DNA of 64,000 bases from Hydrogenophilales bacterium (GCA_016195805.1 JACPYT010000006.1:62001-126000), one strand, 5' to 3'; counted from the first letter of the stretch, positions 31,923 to 43,623 are shown. Program-made: numbers and translations. The notes: generated from the letters alone by a model not told the origin.

Positions 31923-32795
31923 ATGGCAGCCGGAAAAGAGATACGGACCAAGATCAAGAGCGTGGAAAACACGCGCAAGATCACCAAGGCCATGGAAATG
32001 GTCGCGGCGTCCAAGATGCGCAAGGCGCAGGAGCGCATGAAGGCCGCACGCCCGTACGCCGAGAAGATCGCCCGCGTGGCGACCCACTTGGCGTACGCCC
32101 ACACGGAATACAAACATCCCTTCGTGATCGCGCGCGACAACGTCAAGCGCGTCGGCCTCATCGTGATTTCGTCGGACAAGGGCCTGTGCGGCGGCCTCAA
32201 TACCAACGCCTTCCGCATGATGGTCAACCAGATGAAGCAGTGGGAAGCCGCCGGCGTCGGCATCGACGTCACCGCGATCGGCAACAAGGGGCTGGGCTTC
32301 GTCCAGCGCCTGGGTTCCAACGTGGTGTCGCAGCTCACCGGGCTGGGCGACACGCCGCACATGGACAAGCTGATCGGCCCCGTGAAGATCATGCTGGACG
32401 CCTATCTGGATGGCCGCATCGACGCGCTCTACATCGTCTACAACCGCTTCATCAACACGATGAAGCAGGAGCCGACGCTGACCCAGCTGTTGCCGCTGAA
32501 GCAGATGGAAGATGCCGAGGAAGCCAGCCTCAAGACGCACTGGGACTACATCTACGAACCCGATGCCAAGCCGGTGGTCGACGGCATGCTGATGCGCTAC
32601 ATCGAGTCGCTGGTATACCAGGGCGTGGCCGAGAACATCGCGTGCGAACAGTCGGCGCGGATGGTGGCGATGAAAGCCGCTTCCGACAACGCCAAGAACG
32701 TGATCGGCGAGCTGAAGCTGATCTACAACAAGACCCGTCAGGCCGCGATCACCAAGGAGCTGTCGGAGATCGTTGCCGGCGCAGCCGCGGTCTGA
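31923..32795 (+). CDS. atpG: F0F1 ATP synthase subunit gamma
   Basis: The 290-residue rotor shaft has the N-terminal coiled helix ([19 protein letters not shown]), the [10 protein letters not shown] block and the C-terminal [24 protein letters not shown] lies before the ATG. Confidence 0.97.
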   Translation: MAAGKEIRTKIKSVENTRKITKAMEMVAASKMRKAQERMKAARPYAEKIARVATHLAYAHTEYKHPFVIARDNVKRVGLIVISSDKGLCGGLNTNAFRMMVNQMKQWEAAGVGIDVTAIGNKGLGFVQRLGSNVVSQLTGLGDTPHMDKLIGPVKIMLDAYLDGRIDALYIVYNRFINTMKQEPTLTQLLPLKQMEDAEEASLKTHWDYIYEPDAKPVVDGMLMRYIESLVYQGVAENIACEQSARMVAMKAASDNAKNVIGELKLIYNKTRQAAITKELSEIVAGAAAV

Positions 32796-32823
32796 TTGCT
32801 GCACACAGAATTTAATTGATTAG

Positions 32824-34212
<1,389 letters not shown>

Positions 34213-34218
34213 TGGGGG

Positions 34219-34281
34219 AGCGGTAAGCGGTAAGCGGTGAGCCGGGTGCTTGCCGCTCACTGCTCACTGTTCACCGCTCAC
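34219..34281. repeat. Inverted heptamer repeats between atpD and atpC
   Basis: Three copies of AGCGGT(A/G) (34219-34239) are followed by four copies of (C/T)G(C/T)TCAC (34254-34281). The two sets are complementary, so the transcript can fold into a hairpin. The unit is the reverse complement and a permutation of the CTCACCG array at 21201-21263. Confidence 0.85.
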
Positions 34282-34292
34282 GAGGTTTCAAA

Positions 34293-34715
34293 ATGGCCAT
34301 GACTATCCACGTCGACATCGTCAGCGCAGAAAAATCGCTCTACTCCGGCACTGCCGAAGTGGTGATCGCTCCCGGGCAGCGCGGCGAACTGGGGATCTAC
34401 CCGCGGCACACCCCGCTGTTGACCACGCTCAAACCCGGTGCGGTGCGCATCAAGGTGCCGAATCAGGCCGAGGAAGAGCTGGTCTTCGTGTCAGGCGGCA
34501 TTCTCGAAGTGCAGCCGCACGTCGTCACCATCCTGTCCGACTCCGCCATCCGTGGCGCCGACCTCGACGAAGCAAAAGCGCTGGAAGCAAAGCGCGCCGC
34601 CGAGGAGGCCATGAAGGACAAGGCCGCCACGATGGACTACGCGCAAGCGCAGGCCGAACTGGCGCAGGCAGTGGCCCAGTTGGCCGCGATCAAGAAGCTG
34701 CGCAAGCTGAGCTGA
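34293..34715 (+). CDS. atpC: F0F1 ATP synthase subunit epsilon
   Basis: The 140-residue central-stalk subunit starts [19 protein letters not shown]. It has [14 protein letters not shown] and the [11 protein letters not shown] beta-sandwich block, then two C-terminal helices that act as a brake on hydrolysis. It is last in the atp operon, with a terminator 19 bases after the stop. Confidence 0.96.
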   Translation: MAMTIHVDIVSAEKSLYSGTAEVVIAPGQRGELGIYPRHTPLLTTLKPGAVRIKVPNQAEEELVFVSGGILEVQPHVVTILSDSAIRGADLDEAKALEAKRAAEEAMKDKAATMDYAQAQAELAQAVAQLAAIKKLRKLS

Positions 34716-34733
34716 TCGTTGGCAGAAGCACGC

Positions 34734-34761
34734 AAAAGGCAACCTTCGGGTTGCCTTTTTT
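34734..34761 (+). terminator. Rho-independent terminator of the atp operon
   Basis: AAAAGGCAACC and GGTTGCCTTTTT arms enclose a TTCG tetraloop and are followed by T residues. Confidence 0.95.
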
Positions 34762-34905
34762 ATGCAGCAAAGTCGAAGAATTCATGGGTGTTTGTGATCA
34801 GCCCGGACTCATGCGAGGCCTATGAAATTTACCTGCTGACCGCCCACAAGCAAAAATTGTTAAAGGTGCCGGCTTGAAGGTGGACGTTCAAGATTCAGTT
34901 TTGAG

Positions 34906-34935
34906 TTGAACGCTTCTCGTGTTTACGTGTATAAA
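34906..34935 (+). promoter_or_regulatory. Putative sigma70 promoter of the ompA-like gene
   Basis: TTGAAC (34906-34911), an 18-base spacer and TATAAA (34930-34935) point toward the ompA-like gene 135 bases downstream, leaving a long 5' leader. Confidence 0.55.
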
Positions 34936-34954
34936 TAAATGGTAGTTAAATACC

Positions 34955-34999
34955 CGGTTAAACGATGTGTGGCTGTACACGGTTAAATGGTGTGTGGCT
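34955..34999. repeat. Two tandem 20-bp repeats in the ompA leader
   Basis: CGGTTAAACGATGTGTGGCT (34955-34974) and CGGTTAAATGGTGTGTGGCT (34980-34999) differ at two positions and have a 25-bp period. They lie just after the predicted transcription start. They could be paired protein-binding sites or an RNA element. The rest of 34762-35069 shows no gene. Confidence 0.7.
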
Positions 35000-35069
35000 T
35001 CATGCGCGTGTGTTGACCGGGTAAATTTTTGTTTCACCTTTTTATTAAAAGAATTGAAGGAACCTGACT

Positions 35070-35774
35070 ATGCGAACAACCCGTTTTCTTCTCTGTGCCA
35101 GTGCGGCAACGCTCATGTTAGCCGGCGTAGTTTCAGCCCATGCGGCAGAGGGCGTTTTCTACGATCCCAGCAATGCGGCCAGTTCGTCCGGAAAAACGAC
35201 CGGCTATGAGCTGTACAGGACCATCGGTTGCCCTGGCAAAGGCCTGCTGGATGCGCCTTGCCAGGTGCCGAAAGAGGTTGACACCGATGGTGACGGCATT
35301 CCGGACTCGAAAGACAAGTGCCCGACGGTTTATGCGAAAACCGCAGACGGCTGTCCTGCAGCCGAGCCCGTTGCCGAACCGGCGCCCGTTCCTGCGCCGG
35401 CACCTGCTCCGGCCCCGGTAGCTGCGCCCGCGCCGAAGAAACTGGTGCTGGAAGGCGTGAATTTCGACCATGACAAGGCAACTTTGCGTGAAGATGCCCA
35501 TCCCATCCTGGATCAAGCCGCAGAGGGCCTGAAGGAATGGGGCGATGTCAAGGTCGAAGTTGCCGGCTATACCGATAGCCGGGGCAAGGACAAATACAAT
35601 CTGAAACTGTCGCAGCGTCGTGCTGAAGCGGTACGTGCCTATCTGATCGGGAAGGGCATTGCTGCGGACCGCCTGACTGCAAAAGGGTTTGGCGAAACCA
35701 GGCCGGTAGCCGACAACAAGACGGCAGAAGGCCGCTTCAAAAACCGCCGAGTCGAATTGATCGAGCAGAAGTAA
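35070..35774 (+). CDS. OmpA-family peptidoglycan-associated protein with a thrombospondin type 3-like calcium motif
   Basis: The 234-residue secreted protein has a signal peptide (cleavage near SAHA-AEG). A short cysteine-containing region precedes DTDGDGIPDSKDKCP, a thrombospondin type 3-like calcium motif. An alanine/proline linker leads to a C-terminal OmpA domain with the peptidoglycan-binding block GYTDSRGKDKYNLKLSQRRA. The eight-stranded OmpA barrel is missing, so it is probably periplasmic and attached to peptidoglycan. It is monocistronic, with its own promoter and terminator. Confidence 0.88.
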   Translation: MRTTRFLLCASAATLMLAGVVSAHAAEGVFYDPSNAASSSGKTTGYELYRTIGCPGKGLLDAPCQVPKEVDTDGDGIPDSKDKCPTVYAKTADGCPAAEPVAEPAPVPAPAPAPAPVAAPAPKKLVLEGVNFDHDKATLREDAHPILDQAAEGLKEWGDVKVEVAGYTDSRGKDKYNLKLSQRRAEAVRAYLIGKGIAADRLTAKGFGETRPVADNKTAEGRFKNRRVELIEQK

Positions 35775-35793
35775 TTGCTTCAAGCATCCGATG

Positions 35794-35821
35794 AAAACGG
35801 GAGCCGCGGCTCCCGTTTTTT
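35794..35821 (+). terminator. Rho-independent terminator after the ompA-like gene
   Basis: AAAACGGGAGCC and GGCTCCCGTTTTTT arms form a strong hairpin with a T-run, 20 bases after the stop. Confidence 0.95.
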
Positions 35822-35908
35822 CATGTTGTCGCCATGCCAAGGCTTTATACTTGGCGCGCGATTTGCTCTCGTGCTGTTGATGCAGTTCATACTTCCAGAC
35901 CGACACCA

Positions 35909-37288
35909 ATGCATTCCATGCTTGAAATCCTGATTCTCGCGGCGGGCAAGGGTACCCGGATGCGCTCCGACCTGCCTAAGGTTCTGCACAAACTGGCAGG
36001 CAAACCCTTGCTCGGGCATGTGGTGGATACGGTCCATGAGCTCGGGGCGGCACAGACCTGCGTGGTCTACGGCTTTGGCGGCGAAGCGGTGCCGCAGGCG
36101 ATGGCTGACGACAAGCTGACGTTTGTGCTTCAGGCCGAACAGCACGGCACCGGCCACGCCGTGAAGCAGGCGCTGCCATGGCTTTCCGATGACAGCGTGA
36201 CGCTGGTGTTGTATGGCGATGTGCCGCTGACGCATACGAGCACCTTGCGCCCGCTGGTGGCGGCCGCGCAGGCGGGCAAGCTGGGGCTGCTGACCGTGAA
36301 TCTGGCACACCCCGACGGCTATGGGCGCATCGTACGGGATGCCGAGGGCCGGGTGCGGCGCATCGTCGAACACAAGGACGCGACGCCCGCCGAACGGGCG
36401 ATCCATGAAGTCAACACCGGCATCCTCGCGGTGGCGACCCGCCACCTCAGGCAATGGATCGATGAACTGAAGAACGACAATGCCCAGGGCGAGTACTACC
36501 TCACCGACATCATTGCACTGGCAGTGCGCGACGGGGTGACGGTGGAGACGCATCAACCGAAATTCGAGTGGGAAGTGCTGGGCGTCAACAGCAAGGCGCA
36601 ACTGGCCGAACTGGAGCGCATCCACCAGAACGAGATCGCACAGGCCTTGCTCGACGCTGGCGTGACCTTGCTCGACCCGGCGAGACTCGACGTGCGCGGT
36701 GCCCTCAGATGCGGGCGCGACGTGACGATAGACGTCAACTGCGTATTCGAGGGCCAGGTGGAACTGGGCGATGGCGTGCAAGTGGGCGCCAACTGCGTGC
36801 TGCGCAATGTGACGGTGGCGGCGGGCACCCGCATCGACGCCTTCACCCTGATCGACGACGCGGTCATCGGCGAAGTCAACCGGCTGGGACCGTTCTCGCG
36901 CATCCGTCCGGGCACCACGCTGGCGCGCGACGTGCATGTCGGCAATTTCGTCGAGATCAAGAACAGCCAGATCGACGACGGCTCCAAGATCAACCACCTG
37001 TCCTACGTTGGCGACACCACCATGGGCAAGCGGGTCAACATCGGCGCCGGCACCATCACCTGCAATTACGACGGTGCCAACAAGCACCACACGGTGATCG
37101 AGGACGAGGTCTTTGTCGGCTCCGATACGCAACTGGTCGCACCGATTACCGTGGGCAAGGGGGCGACGCTGGGCGCCGGAACCACGCTGACCAAGGATGC
37201 GCCGGCGGGCGAGCTCACCCTGTCCAGGGCGAAGCAACTGACCATCAGCGGCTGGAAACGGCCGGTCAAACAGAAAAAGGAAGGCTAA
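35909..37288 (+). CDS. glmU: Bifunctional N-acetylglucosamine-1-phosphate uridyltransferase / glucosamine-1-phosphate acetyltransferase
   Basis: The 459-residue enzyme makes UDP-GlcNAc for peptidoglycan and lipopolysaccharide. The N-terminal pyrophosphorylase domain has [11 protein letters not shown] and VLYGDVPL. The C-terminal left-handed beta helix has hexapeptide repeats and the acetyltransferase block [16 protein letters not shown] 35909 (MHSMLEIL) or ATG 35918 may start it. It lies 2 bases before glmS, the enzyme feeding the same pathway. Confidence 0.96.
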   Translation: MHSMLEILILAAGKGTRMRSDLPKVLHKLAGKPLLGHVVDTVHELGAAQTCVVYGFGGEAVPQAMADDKLTFVLQAEQHGTGHAVKQALPWLSDDSVTLVLYGDVPLTHTSTLRPLVAAAQAGKLGLLTVNLAHPDGYGRIVRDAEGRVRRIVEHKDATPAERAIHEVNTGILAVATRHLRQWIDELKNDNAQGEYYLTDIIALAVRDGVTVETHQPKFEWEVLGVNSKAQLAELERIHQNEIAQALLDAGVTLLDPARLDVRGALRCGRDVTIDVNCVFEGQVELGDGVQVGANCVLRNVTVAAGTRIDAFTLIDDAVIGEVNRLGPFSRIRPGTTLARDVHVGNFVEIKNSQIDDGSKINHLSYVGDTTMGKRVNIGAGTITCNYDGANKHHTVIEDEVFVGSDTQLVAPITVGKGATLGAGTTLTKDAPAGELTLSRAKQLTISGWKRPVKQKKEG

Positions 37289-37290
37289 GC

Positions 37291-39120
37291 ATGTGCGGCA
37301 TAGTCGGCGCGGTTGCGCAACGTAACGTCGTCCCCATCCTGCTCGAAGGCCTGCGGCGTCTCGAGTACCGCGGCTACGATTCGGCGGGCCTCGTCACCAT
37401 CGACGGTGGACTCAAGCGGGTGCGCAGCGTTGGCCGCGTTGCCGGTCTGGCGGAAGCATGTGCGGCGCAGCAGGTGCACGGCAACCTTGGTATTGCGCAC
37501 ACCCGCTGGGCCACGCACGGCGCGCCGTCGGAGGCCAACGCGCACCCGCATGTCAGCGGCGGCCTGGCAGTGGTGCACAACGGCATCATCGAGAACCACG
37601 AAGCCCTGCGCACCCGTCTCAAGGCAGCGGGCTTCGCCTTCACGTCGGAAACCGATACCGAGGTCATCGCACATCTGATCAATCTGTATTACCGCCAGTC
37701 GAAGGATCTGCTCGCCGCCACCCGTGCCGCGGTGGCCGAGCTGGAGGGCGCGTATGCCATCGGAGTGGTGAGCGAAGACGCGCCCAACCAGCTGGTCTGT
37801 GCGCGCAAGGGCAGCCCGCTGCTGATCGGCCTGGGCATTGAGGAAAACTTCATCGCCTCCGACGTCTCGGCCTTACTGCCAGTGACCCAGCGCGTGATGT
37901 ATCTGGAAGAAGGCGACGTCGCCGACATCGGCCTGCTGGCGGTGGCGGTGTATGACGCGGCCGGCAACACGGTCGACCGCAGCGTGCATGTGTCCGAACT
38001 GTCGGCCGACATGGCCGAGCTCGGCAACTACCGTCATTTCATGCAGAAGGAGATCCACGAGCAGCCGCGCGCGCTCACCGACACCCTGCTGACCGCCGTT
38101 GCGCAGGATCGCGTGCAGCCCGAATGGTTCGGTTTCGATGCCGCCGAGGTGCTCGGCAAGGTGAACGCGGTCACCTTCCTCGCCTGCGGCACCAGCTACC
38201 ATGCCGCGAAAGTGGCCACTTACTGGCTGGAGGAGATCGCGGGTATTCCCGCCTATGCCGAAGTCGCCAGCGAATACCGCTACCGCACCTCGGTGCCGAA
38301 CCCCGACGCACTCATCGTCACCATTTCGCAATCGGGCGAAACCGCCGACACGCTGGCTGCGCTGAATCATGCCAAGGCACTGGGCCAGGACAAGACGCTG
38401 ACCCTCTGCAACGTGCCGGAGTCGGCGCTGACCCGCGCGTCGCGTCTCAAGTTCCTGACCCGCGCCGGGCCGGAAATCGGCGTCGCCTCGACCAAGGCGT
38501 TCACCACCCAGCTCGCCGCGCTGTTCCTGCTGACGCTGGTGCTGGCCAAGCTGCGCGGTCGACTCACCCCGGAACAGGAAGCCAAGTATCTTGCCGAGCT
38601 GCGCAGCCTGCCGAACAAAGCGCAGCAGGTGCTGGCGCTGGAGCCGCAGGTCGAGGCGTGGTCGCACCGCTTCGCCAACAAGCACCACGCGCTGTTCCTC
38701 GGGCGCGGCGTGCATTACCCGATTGCGCTCGAAGGCGCGTTGAAGCTGAAGGAAATTTCCTACATCCATGCCGAGGCCTATCCCGCGGGCGAACTGAAGC
38801 ATGGTCCGTTGGCGCTGGTCGATGAAGACATGCCGGTGATCACCATCGCGCCCAACGACCAGTTGATCGAAAAGCTGAAGTCGAACATGCAGGAAGTGCG
38901 TGCGCGCGGCGGCGAACTGTACGTGTTCGCCGACGGCGACGTGCATATCGAGGAATCCACCTTCGTCCATGTCATCAGACTGCCCGGCGGCAGCAACGGC
39001 GCGCTGTCGCCGATCCTGCACACGGTCCCGCTACAGCTGCTGTCGTATCACGCGGCCTTGCAAAAGGGCACCGACGTCGACAAGCCCCGAAACCTGGCTA
39101 AGTCGGTCACGGTGGAATAA
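37291..39120 (+). CDS. glmS: Glutamine-fructose-6-phosphate aminotransferase (isomerizing)
   Basis: The 609-residue enzyme makes glucosamine-6-phosphate from fructose-6-phosphate and glutamine. After Met removal C2 (MCGIVGA) is the glutaminase nucleophile, followed by [11 protein letters not shown] and HTRWATHG. Two SIS domains follow ([18 protein letters not shown]), and the C-terminus ends [13 protein letters not shown], as in the family. The length is standard. No glmS ribozyme is visible, and only 2 bases separate it from glmU, so the two form an operon. Confidence 0.97.
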   Translation: MCGIVGAVAQRNVVPILLEGLRRLEYRGYDSAGLVTIDGGLKRVRSVGRVAGLAEACAAQQVHGNLGIAHTRWATHGAPSEANAHPHVSGGLAVVHNGIIENHEALRTRLKAAGFAFTSETDTEVIAHLINLYYRQSKDLLAATRAAVAELEGAYAIGVVSEDAPNQLVCARKGSPLLIGLGIEENFIASDVSALLPVTQRVMYLEEGDVADIGLLAVAVYDAAGNTVDRSVHVSELSADMAELGNYRHFMQKEIHEQPRALTDTLLTAVAQDRVQPEWFGFDAAEVLGKVNAVTFLACGTSYHAAKVATYWLEEIAGIPAYAEVASEYRYRTSVPNPDALIVTISQSGETADTLAALNHAKALGQDKTLTLCNVPESALTRASRLKFLTRAGPEIGVASTKAFTTQLAALFLLTLVLAKLRGRLTPEQEAKYLAELRSLPNKAQQVLALEPQVEAWSHRFANKHHALFLGRGVHYPIALEGALKLKEISYIHAEAYPAGELKHGPLALVDEDMPVITIAPNDQLIEKLKSNMQEVRARGGELYVFADGDVHIEESTFVHVIRLPGGSNGALSPILHTVPLQLLSYHAALQKGTDVDKPRNLAKSVTVE

Positions 39121-39142
39121 AAAAGCGCGGCCGATGCCGCGC
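39119..39142 (-). terminator. Terminator between glmS and the response regulator gene
   Basis: GCGCGGC (39125-39131) and GCCGCGC (39136-39142) form a stem. On the minus strand it is followed by a run of T, so it ends the response-regulator/SDR unit and may also stall glmS transcription. Confidence 0.7.
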
Positions 39143-39167
39143 GTGTTGTCTTTTCTGCGGGGTATTT

Positions 39168-39800
39168 CTAGTGCCGCTTGCGGTCTTCCTTCAGCGCCAG
39201 GGTGGCGACCTGGACGCGGTTGCGCAAGCCGAGCTTTTCCATGATGTTGCGCAGGTGGTTGCGCACGGTGTTTTCCGACAGGGTCATCTTGTAGGCGATG
39301 GCCTTGTTGGAGAGCCCTTCCTTCACGTGGTCGACGATTTCCATTTCCCGCGCGGTCAATGCGGACAACGCGTTGTTGTTGAGCTCGCCGCGCGCCATCT
39401 TCTGCATGATGTTGAGCGGGAAGCTGCTCTGGCCGTCGCATACGCTGCGGATAGCAGCTAGGACCTGGTCGGGGTCGCTGGATTTGACGACATAGCCGTC
39501 GACGCCGGAGGAAATGGCTTCGGAGATCTCTTCATCGGAGTCGGCAATGGTGAGCATGATGACCTTGATGCCCAGGTCGCGCAGGTCGGAGACCAGATCG
39601 AGGCCGTCGGCGTCGGGCAGCGAGCGGTCGAGCAGCGCCGCATCGGCCCGGTTGCCGGCCGCGATCCAGGTACGCAGCTCGGCGGCGTTGGCCATCTGGG
39701 CGGTGAGGCGCAGATCCGGTTCCTGCTGGATGTAGCCCGCCACACCCATGCGCAAGAGCGGATGGTCGTCGATGAGGATGATGTTCAAGGGGGCAGGCAT
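39168..39800 (-). CDS. NarL/FixJ-type response regulator (orphan)
   Basis: The 210-residue protein has a receiver domain with acidic D11/D12 and phosphoacceptor D58 in ALLDRSLPDADG. The lysine loop is VVKSSDP. The C-terminal LuxR-type helix-turn-helix has LTAREMEIVDHVKEGLSNK and ENTVRNHLRNIMEKL. No sensor kinase is adjacent, so the signal is unknown. It is oriented convergently with glmS and lies 18 bases after an SDR gene. Confidence 0.9.
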   Translation of the reverse strand: MPAPLNIILIDDHPLLRMGVAGYIQQEPDLRLTAQMANAAELRTWIAAGNRADAALLDRSLPDADGLDLVSDLRDLGIKVIMLTIADSDEEISEAISSGVDGYVVKSSDPDQVLAAIRSVCDGQSSFPLNIMQKMARGELNNNALSALTAREMEIVDHVKEGLSNKAIAYKMTLSENTVRNHLRNIMEKLGLRNRVQVATLALKEDRKRH

Positions 39801-39818
39801 TGCTTCTCCGCGGGATAT

Positions 39819-40640
39819 TTATGTGGGCAGATTGCGCGGCTTGCGCGGCGCTTTTTCGAATACTGCATCATAGACCGGAATGGGGAGCCATTTCAGCATG
39901 CGCGCCACCCAGGCCATCTGCCAGGGGATCACCGCGTAGCCGCGACGGCGGGTTATGCAGCGGACCACTTTGACCGCAGCGGCTTGCGCCGTCATCCTGA
40001 ACGGCATGGCATACGGATTGACCTGCGTCATGGGGGTGTCGATGTAACCCGGCGCCACCGTGACCACCGCAATCCCCCGCGCTTTCAATTCCAGCCGCAA
40101 GGCCTCGAGATAGACCGTGGCCGCCGCCTTCGAGGCGGAATAGGCGCTGCCGCCCGGCAGGCCGCGTACACCGGCCACGCTGGAAATTCCGCACAGCACG
40201 CTGCCTGGCTGCAAGGCAGCGATGAAGGGCTGAAAGGTGTGCACCAGGCCCAGCACGTTGGCATCCATCACCGCGCGGAACACCGCGGCATCCTCGGCGA
40301 TTTCGGTGAGCGTGCCGACGCTAATGCCGGCGGCTGCGATGACGATGTCGGGCACGCCGACCTCGCGTACAAAATCCGCCGCCGCCTGTTGCATGGCTGT
40401 CGCGTCGCGTACATCGGCCGGGTAGAGATGGGCATCCAGGCCGGCGGCAGTGTCCCGCAGGCCGTCCAGGCGGCGTCCGGCCAGTCCCAGCCGTGCGCCC
40501 GCGGCGCCGTAATGCCGGGCCAGCGCGGCGCCGAGGCCGGAACTGGCCCCGGTGATGAAAACCCGCAAGGGTTTATCCAAAACCTTCAGGGGTTTGCTTC
40601 CTGGAGATTTATTCAAGACCTTGAGCGGGCGGGTCGGCAA
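39819..40640 (-). CDS. Short-chain dehydrogenase/reductase family oxidoreductase
   Basis: The 273-residue protein has the NAD(P)-binding TGASSGLGAAL near residue 30, an AAAGIS block and the catalytic Y-x3-K (SAYSASKAA). Substrate is not predictable. No ATG precedes the conserved fold. The frame begins with TTG 2 bases after the dsbA stop, and other TTG codons occur just before RVFITGASSG. The first 25 residues contain a duplicated segment (PLKVLNK and PLKVLDK) that is also visible in the DNA, so the true start may be internal. Confidence 0.85.
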   Translation of the reverse strand: MPTRPLKVLNKSPGSKPLKVLDKPLRVFITGASSGLGAALARHYGAAGARLGLAGRRLDGLRDTAAGLDAHLYPADVRDATAMQQAAADFVREVGVPDIVIAAAGISVGTLTEIAEDAAVFRAVMDANVLGLVHTFQPFIAALQPGSVLCGISSVAGVRGLPGGSAYSASKAAATVYLEALRLELKARGIAVVTVAPGYIDTPMTQVNPYAMPFRMTAQAAAVKVVRCITRRRGYAVIPWQMAWVARMLKWLPIPVYDAVFEKAPRKPRNLPT

Positions 40641-40642
40641 GC

Positions 40643-41296
40643 TTACTTGCCGGGCTTCTTGCCGCCGCGCTCGGCGCGCGCCTTGGCGATCAACTGGTCG
40701 AGGACCTCGAACAGGCGGGGTTCGCTGCCGGTCATCGATTCCGACGTGGCGAATTTGCCGTCGATGATGAAGGCCGGCACGCCCATGACGCCGTAGGTGG
40801 TGGCGAGGCGTGCGCCCTTTGTGGCTTTGGACTGGGTGGAGAAGGAGTTGTAAATGCTTTCGAATTTCTTGCGGTCGAGGCCCTGCTTCGCGACCCAGCT
40901 GCCCAGTACGGTCGGGTCGTTGAGGTTGAGGTTATCCACGTGATAGGCGTCGAATACCTTGCGGTGCAGGCGGTCCAGTTGGCCCATCTGCTCCAGCGTG
41001 TAATAGATTTTTGCGCCGGGCATCCAGTCGTCGCGGAATACTGCCGGCACGCGGCGAATCTGGGCATCCTTGGGCAGCTTCTTCAACCAGGCATCGAGAC
41101 CGGGCTCAAGCGCGTTGCAGTGCGGGCAGCGGTACCAGAAAAACTCCAGCACCTCGATTTTCTTGCCGGTTGCGACCGGCTGCGGCACGCTGACCAGGGT
41201 GTAATCGCGGCCCTCGAACACCTCCTCGGGCGCAGCAAAGGCAGACAGAGAAAAAACAGCGGCAGCAAATACAGCCAAGGCGCGGGCAAACATCAA
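40643..41296 (-). CDS. dsbA: Thiol:disulfide interchange protein DsbA
   Basis: The 217-residue periplasmic oxidase introduces disulfides. It has a signal peptide (cleavage near SAFA-APE), the active site C57-P-H-C60 in WYRCPHCNAL and the cis-proline loop GVPAF. Its start overlaps the SPOR gene stop by 4 bases. The C-terminus is lysine-rich. A DnaB partner is not in the window. Confidence 0.94.
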   Translation of the reverse strand: MMFARALAVFAAAVFSLSAFAAPEEVFEGRDYTLVSVPQPVATGKKIEVLEFFWYRCPHCNALEPGLDAWLKKLPKDAQIRRVPAVFRDDWMPGAKIYYTLEQMGQLDRLHRKVFDAYHVDNLNLNDPTVLGSWVAKQGLDRKKFESIYNSFSTQSKATKGARLATTYGVMGVPAFIIDGKFATSESMTGSEPRLFEVLDQLIAKARAERGGKKPGK

Positions 41297-41865
41297 GGTT
41301 TCTCCTGTTGGGTAGGGATTTCTTTGACCAGCGTAACCGGAATATTGTTCTGCGTGAGCAGGGTGCGGGTCCGATTCACTTCGTCCATGGTGCGGAAAGG
41401 ACCAACACGCACGCGATGCAACATGCCCTTGTTGGCCACCTCGCTGGTCTGGATGATCGCTTCGACACCCAGCAAGGCCAGTTGCGCCTTCATGTTGTCG
41501 GCTTCATCGGCACGTTGGAACGCGCCTGCCTGCAGGTAAAGCAGGGGTGCGGATGCAGCGGGCGCAGCGGCGGAAGGCAGCGTGCCCGTGGCGTTGTCCG
41601 GCAGTACTTTGTAGAAATCGAAACTGGGGGCGGTATCCGGCGGGGTTGCCGCAGGCGCGGCTGTGGCCGGGGCCGCAGATTTTGCCGGCGTCTTCGCAGA
41701 CTTGCCGAGCGTGAACGGATTGAAGCCGGTCGCCCACAATGCTACGCCCACGGCGAGTATGGCCCCGACGATGAGGCCGATCAGCACGCCGGTGAAAATG
41801 GAGCTCCCTTTACGGGACTTGTTGCCGCCCGAGCGGCCGCTGTTGCGGGATGCGGGTTTTGCCAT
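41293..41865 (-). CDS. SPOR-domain cell-division-type membrane protein (FtsN/DedD-like)
   Basis: The 190-residue protein has a short cytoplasmic basic N-terminus, one membrane helix (about 23-46, FTGVLIGLIVGAILAVGVAL), an alanine/proline/threonine linker and a C-terminal SPOR domain ([20 protein letters not shown] through VRVGPF). SPOR domains bind denuded septal peptidoglycan. It lies 2 bases after argS and overlaps dsbA, an arrangement common in betaproteobacteria. Confidence 0.88.
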   Translation of the reverse strand: MAKPASRNSGRSGGNKSRKGSSIFTGVLIGLIVGAILAVGVALWATGFNPFTLGKSAKTPAKSAAPATAAPAATPPDTAPSFDFYKVLPDNATGTLPSAAAPAASAPLLYLQAGAFQRADEADNMKAQLALLGVEAIIQTSEVANKGMLHRVRVGPFRTMDEVNRTRTLLTQNNIPVTLVKEIPTQQEKP

Positions 41866-41867
41866 GG

Positions 41868-43541
41868 CTACATTTTCTCCGGTGCCGATACGCCGAGCAA
41901 GGCGAGGCCGTTGACGATCGCGATGCGGGTGGCGTCGGCTAGCGCGAGGCGGGCGAGCTTGGTCGCTTCATCGTCGACCAGGAATTTCTCGGCGTTGTAC
42001 CAGGCGTGGAAATCGCCCGCCAGCGTCTGCAGGTAATGGACCAGCAGGTGCGGCGCCAGTTCGCGCGCGGCCGTGGCGACGCTTTCCGGGTATTCGGCCA
42101 GGCGCTGCATGAGATCCAGCTCGTGCGGCGCGGTCAGCGGTGCGAGGTCGACGCCGTCGAGCGTGGCGGGTTCACCGACCCATTCCTCGAACACGCGGCA
42201 GATGCGCGCATGCGCGTACTGCACGTAGTACACCGGGTTGTCGGTGTTTTTGGCCAGCGCGAGGTCGACGTCGAAGATGTATTCGGTGTCGGCCTTGCGG
42301 CTCAACAGGAAGAAGCGCACCGCGTCCTTGCTGGTCCACTCGATGAGATCGCGCAACGTGACGTAGCTGCCGGCGCGCTTGGAGATCTTCACCTCCTCGC
42401 CGCCGCGCATCACGCGCACCATCGTGTGCAGCAGGTAATCCGGATAGCCCTCGGCGATGCCGGCGCCCGCCGCCTGCAGGCCTGCGCGCACGCGGGCGAT
42501 GGTGCCGTGGTGGTCGGTGCCCTGGATGTTGATTGCTCGCTCGTAGCCGCGCTCCCATTTGGCGATGTGGTAGGCGACGTCCGGCACGAAATAGGTATAG
42601 GTGCCGTCGGACTTCTTCATCACGCGGTCCTTGTCGTCGCCGTAGTCGGTGGTCCTGAGCCACAGCGCGCCGTCCTGCTCGTAGGTCTTGCCGGCGGCGA
42701 CGAGTTTCTGCACCGTCGCCTCGACCCGCTCGCTGGTATACAGGCTCGACTCCAGGTAGTAATTGTCGAAACGCACCGCGAACGCCTGCAGATCGAGGTC
42801 CTGCTCGTGGCGCAGGTAGGCGACGGCGAACTGGCGGATCGAGTCGAGATCGTTCGCGTTGCCCGAGGCGGTGAATTCGCGGTCGTCCGACTTCACGGTT
42901 TTCTGCGCCAGAAAATCGGCGGCGATGTCGGCGATGTAGTCGCCGTTGTAGGCCGCCTCCGGCCAGGCGGCGTCGCCCGGCTTCAGGCCTTTGGCGCGCG
43001 CCTGAACGCTGTTGGCGAGCGTGGCGATCTGCACGCCGGCGTCGTTGTAGTAGAACTCGCGGTAGACCTCCCAGCCCTGCGCCGCGTACAGGTTGCAGAT
43101 CGCGTCGCCGAGCGCGGCCTGGCGGCCGTGCCCCACGTGCAGCGGACCGGTCGGGTTGGCGGAGACGAACTCGACCAGCACCTTGTGCCCGCGGCCGGCG
43201 TCGCCGCGGCCGAAAGCGGCACCTTCGGAACGGATGCGCCGCACGATGCCGTGCCAGGCAGCCGGCGCGAGATGGAAATTGATGAAGCCGGCGCCGGCGA
43301 TTTCAGCCTTGGCGATCAGCGGCGAGGCGGCCAGTTCGGTGAGGATCAGCTGCGCCAGTTCGCGCGGGTTCTTCTTCAGCGGACGCGCCAGCTGCATCGC
43401 GGCGTTGCTGGAGAAGTCGCCGTGGGCGGGGTTCTTCGGGCGTTCGATCTCGAGGCTGACCGGGGCGTCGGGCGCCACAGTTTCGAGGGCAGTGCCGATC
43501 AGCAGGGCGAGTTGGTCTTTGAGCGGATGGGTGCTGGACAT
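41868..43541 (-). CDS. argS: Arginyl-tRNA synthetase
   Basis: The 557-residue class I synthetase charges tRNA-Arg. It has the HIGH motif as HVGHG in [18 protein letters not shown], a KMSKS-like KISKRAGSY, and the C-terminal all-helical anticodon domain with YAHARI. The N-terminal ArgS additional domain ([15 protein letters not shown]) is present. It is upstream of the SPOR and dsbA genes in one minus-strand unit. Confidence 0.96.
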   Translation of the reverse strand: MSSTHPLKDQLALLIGTALETVAPDAPVSLEIERPKNPAHGDFSSNAAMQLARPLKKNPRELAQLILTELAASPLIAKAEIAGAGFINFHLAPAAWHGIVRRIRSEGAAFGRGDAGRGHKVLVEFVSANPTGPLHVGHGRQAALGDAICNLYAAQGWEVYREFYYNDAGVQIATLANSVQARAKGLKPGDAAWPEAAYNGDYIADIAADFLAQKTVKSDDREFTASGNANDLDSIRQFAVAYLRHEQDLDLQAFAVRFDNYYLESSLYTSERVEATVQKLVAAGKTYEQDGALWLRTTDYGDDKDRVMKKSDGTYTYFVPDVAYHIAKWERGYERAINIQGTDHHGTIARVRAGLQAAGAGIAEGYPDYLLHTMVRVMRGGEEVKISKRAGSYVTLRDLIEWTSKDAVRFFLLSRKADTEYIFDVDLALAKNTDNPVYYVQYAHARICRVFEEWVGEPATLDGVDLAPLTAPHELDLMQRLAEYPESVATAARELAPHLLVHYLQTLAGDFHAWYNAEKFLVDDEATKLARLALADATRIAIVNGLALLGVSAPEKM

Positions 43542-43623
43542 GGTTTCAAAGCGAGCCCGCGGACGCGCGCGTCATCGGTGCAGGTATGGGTAGCCGGCGA
43601 TTATAAGCGCCGCGCGCAAGGCC

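Noticed and set aside
37289-37290. glmS ribozyme upstream of glmS
   Set aside because: Only 2 bases separate glmU and glmS, so there is no room for the ribozyme, which is also a Gram-positive feature.
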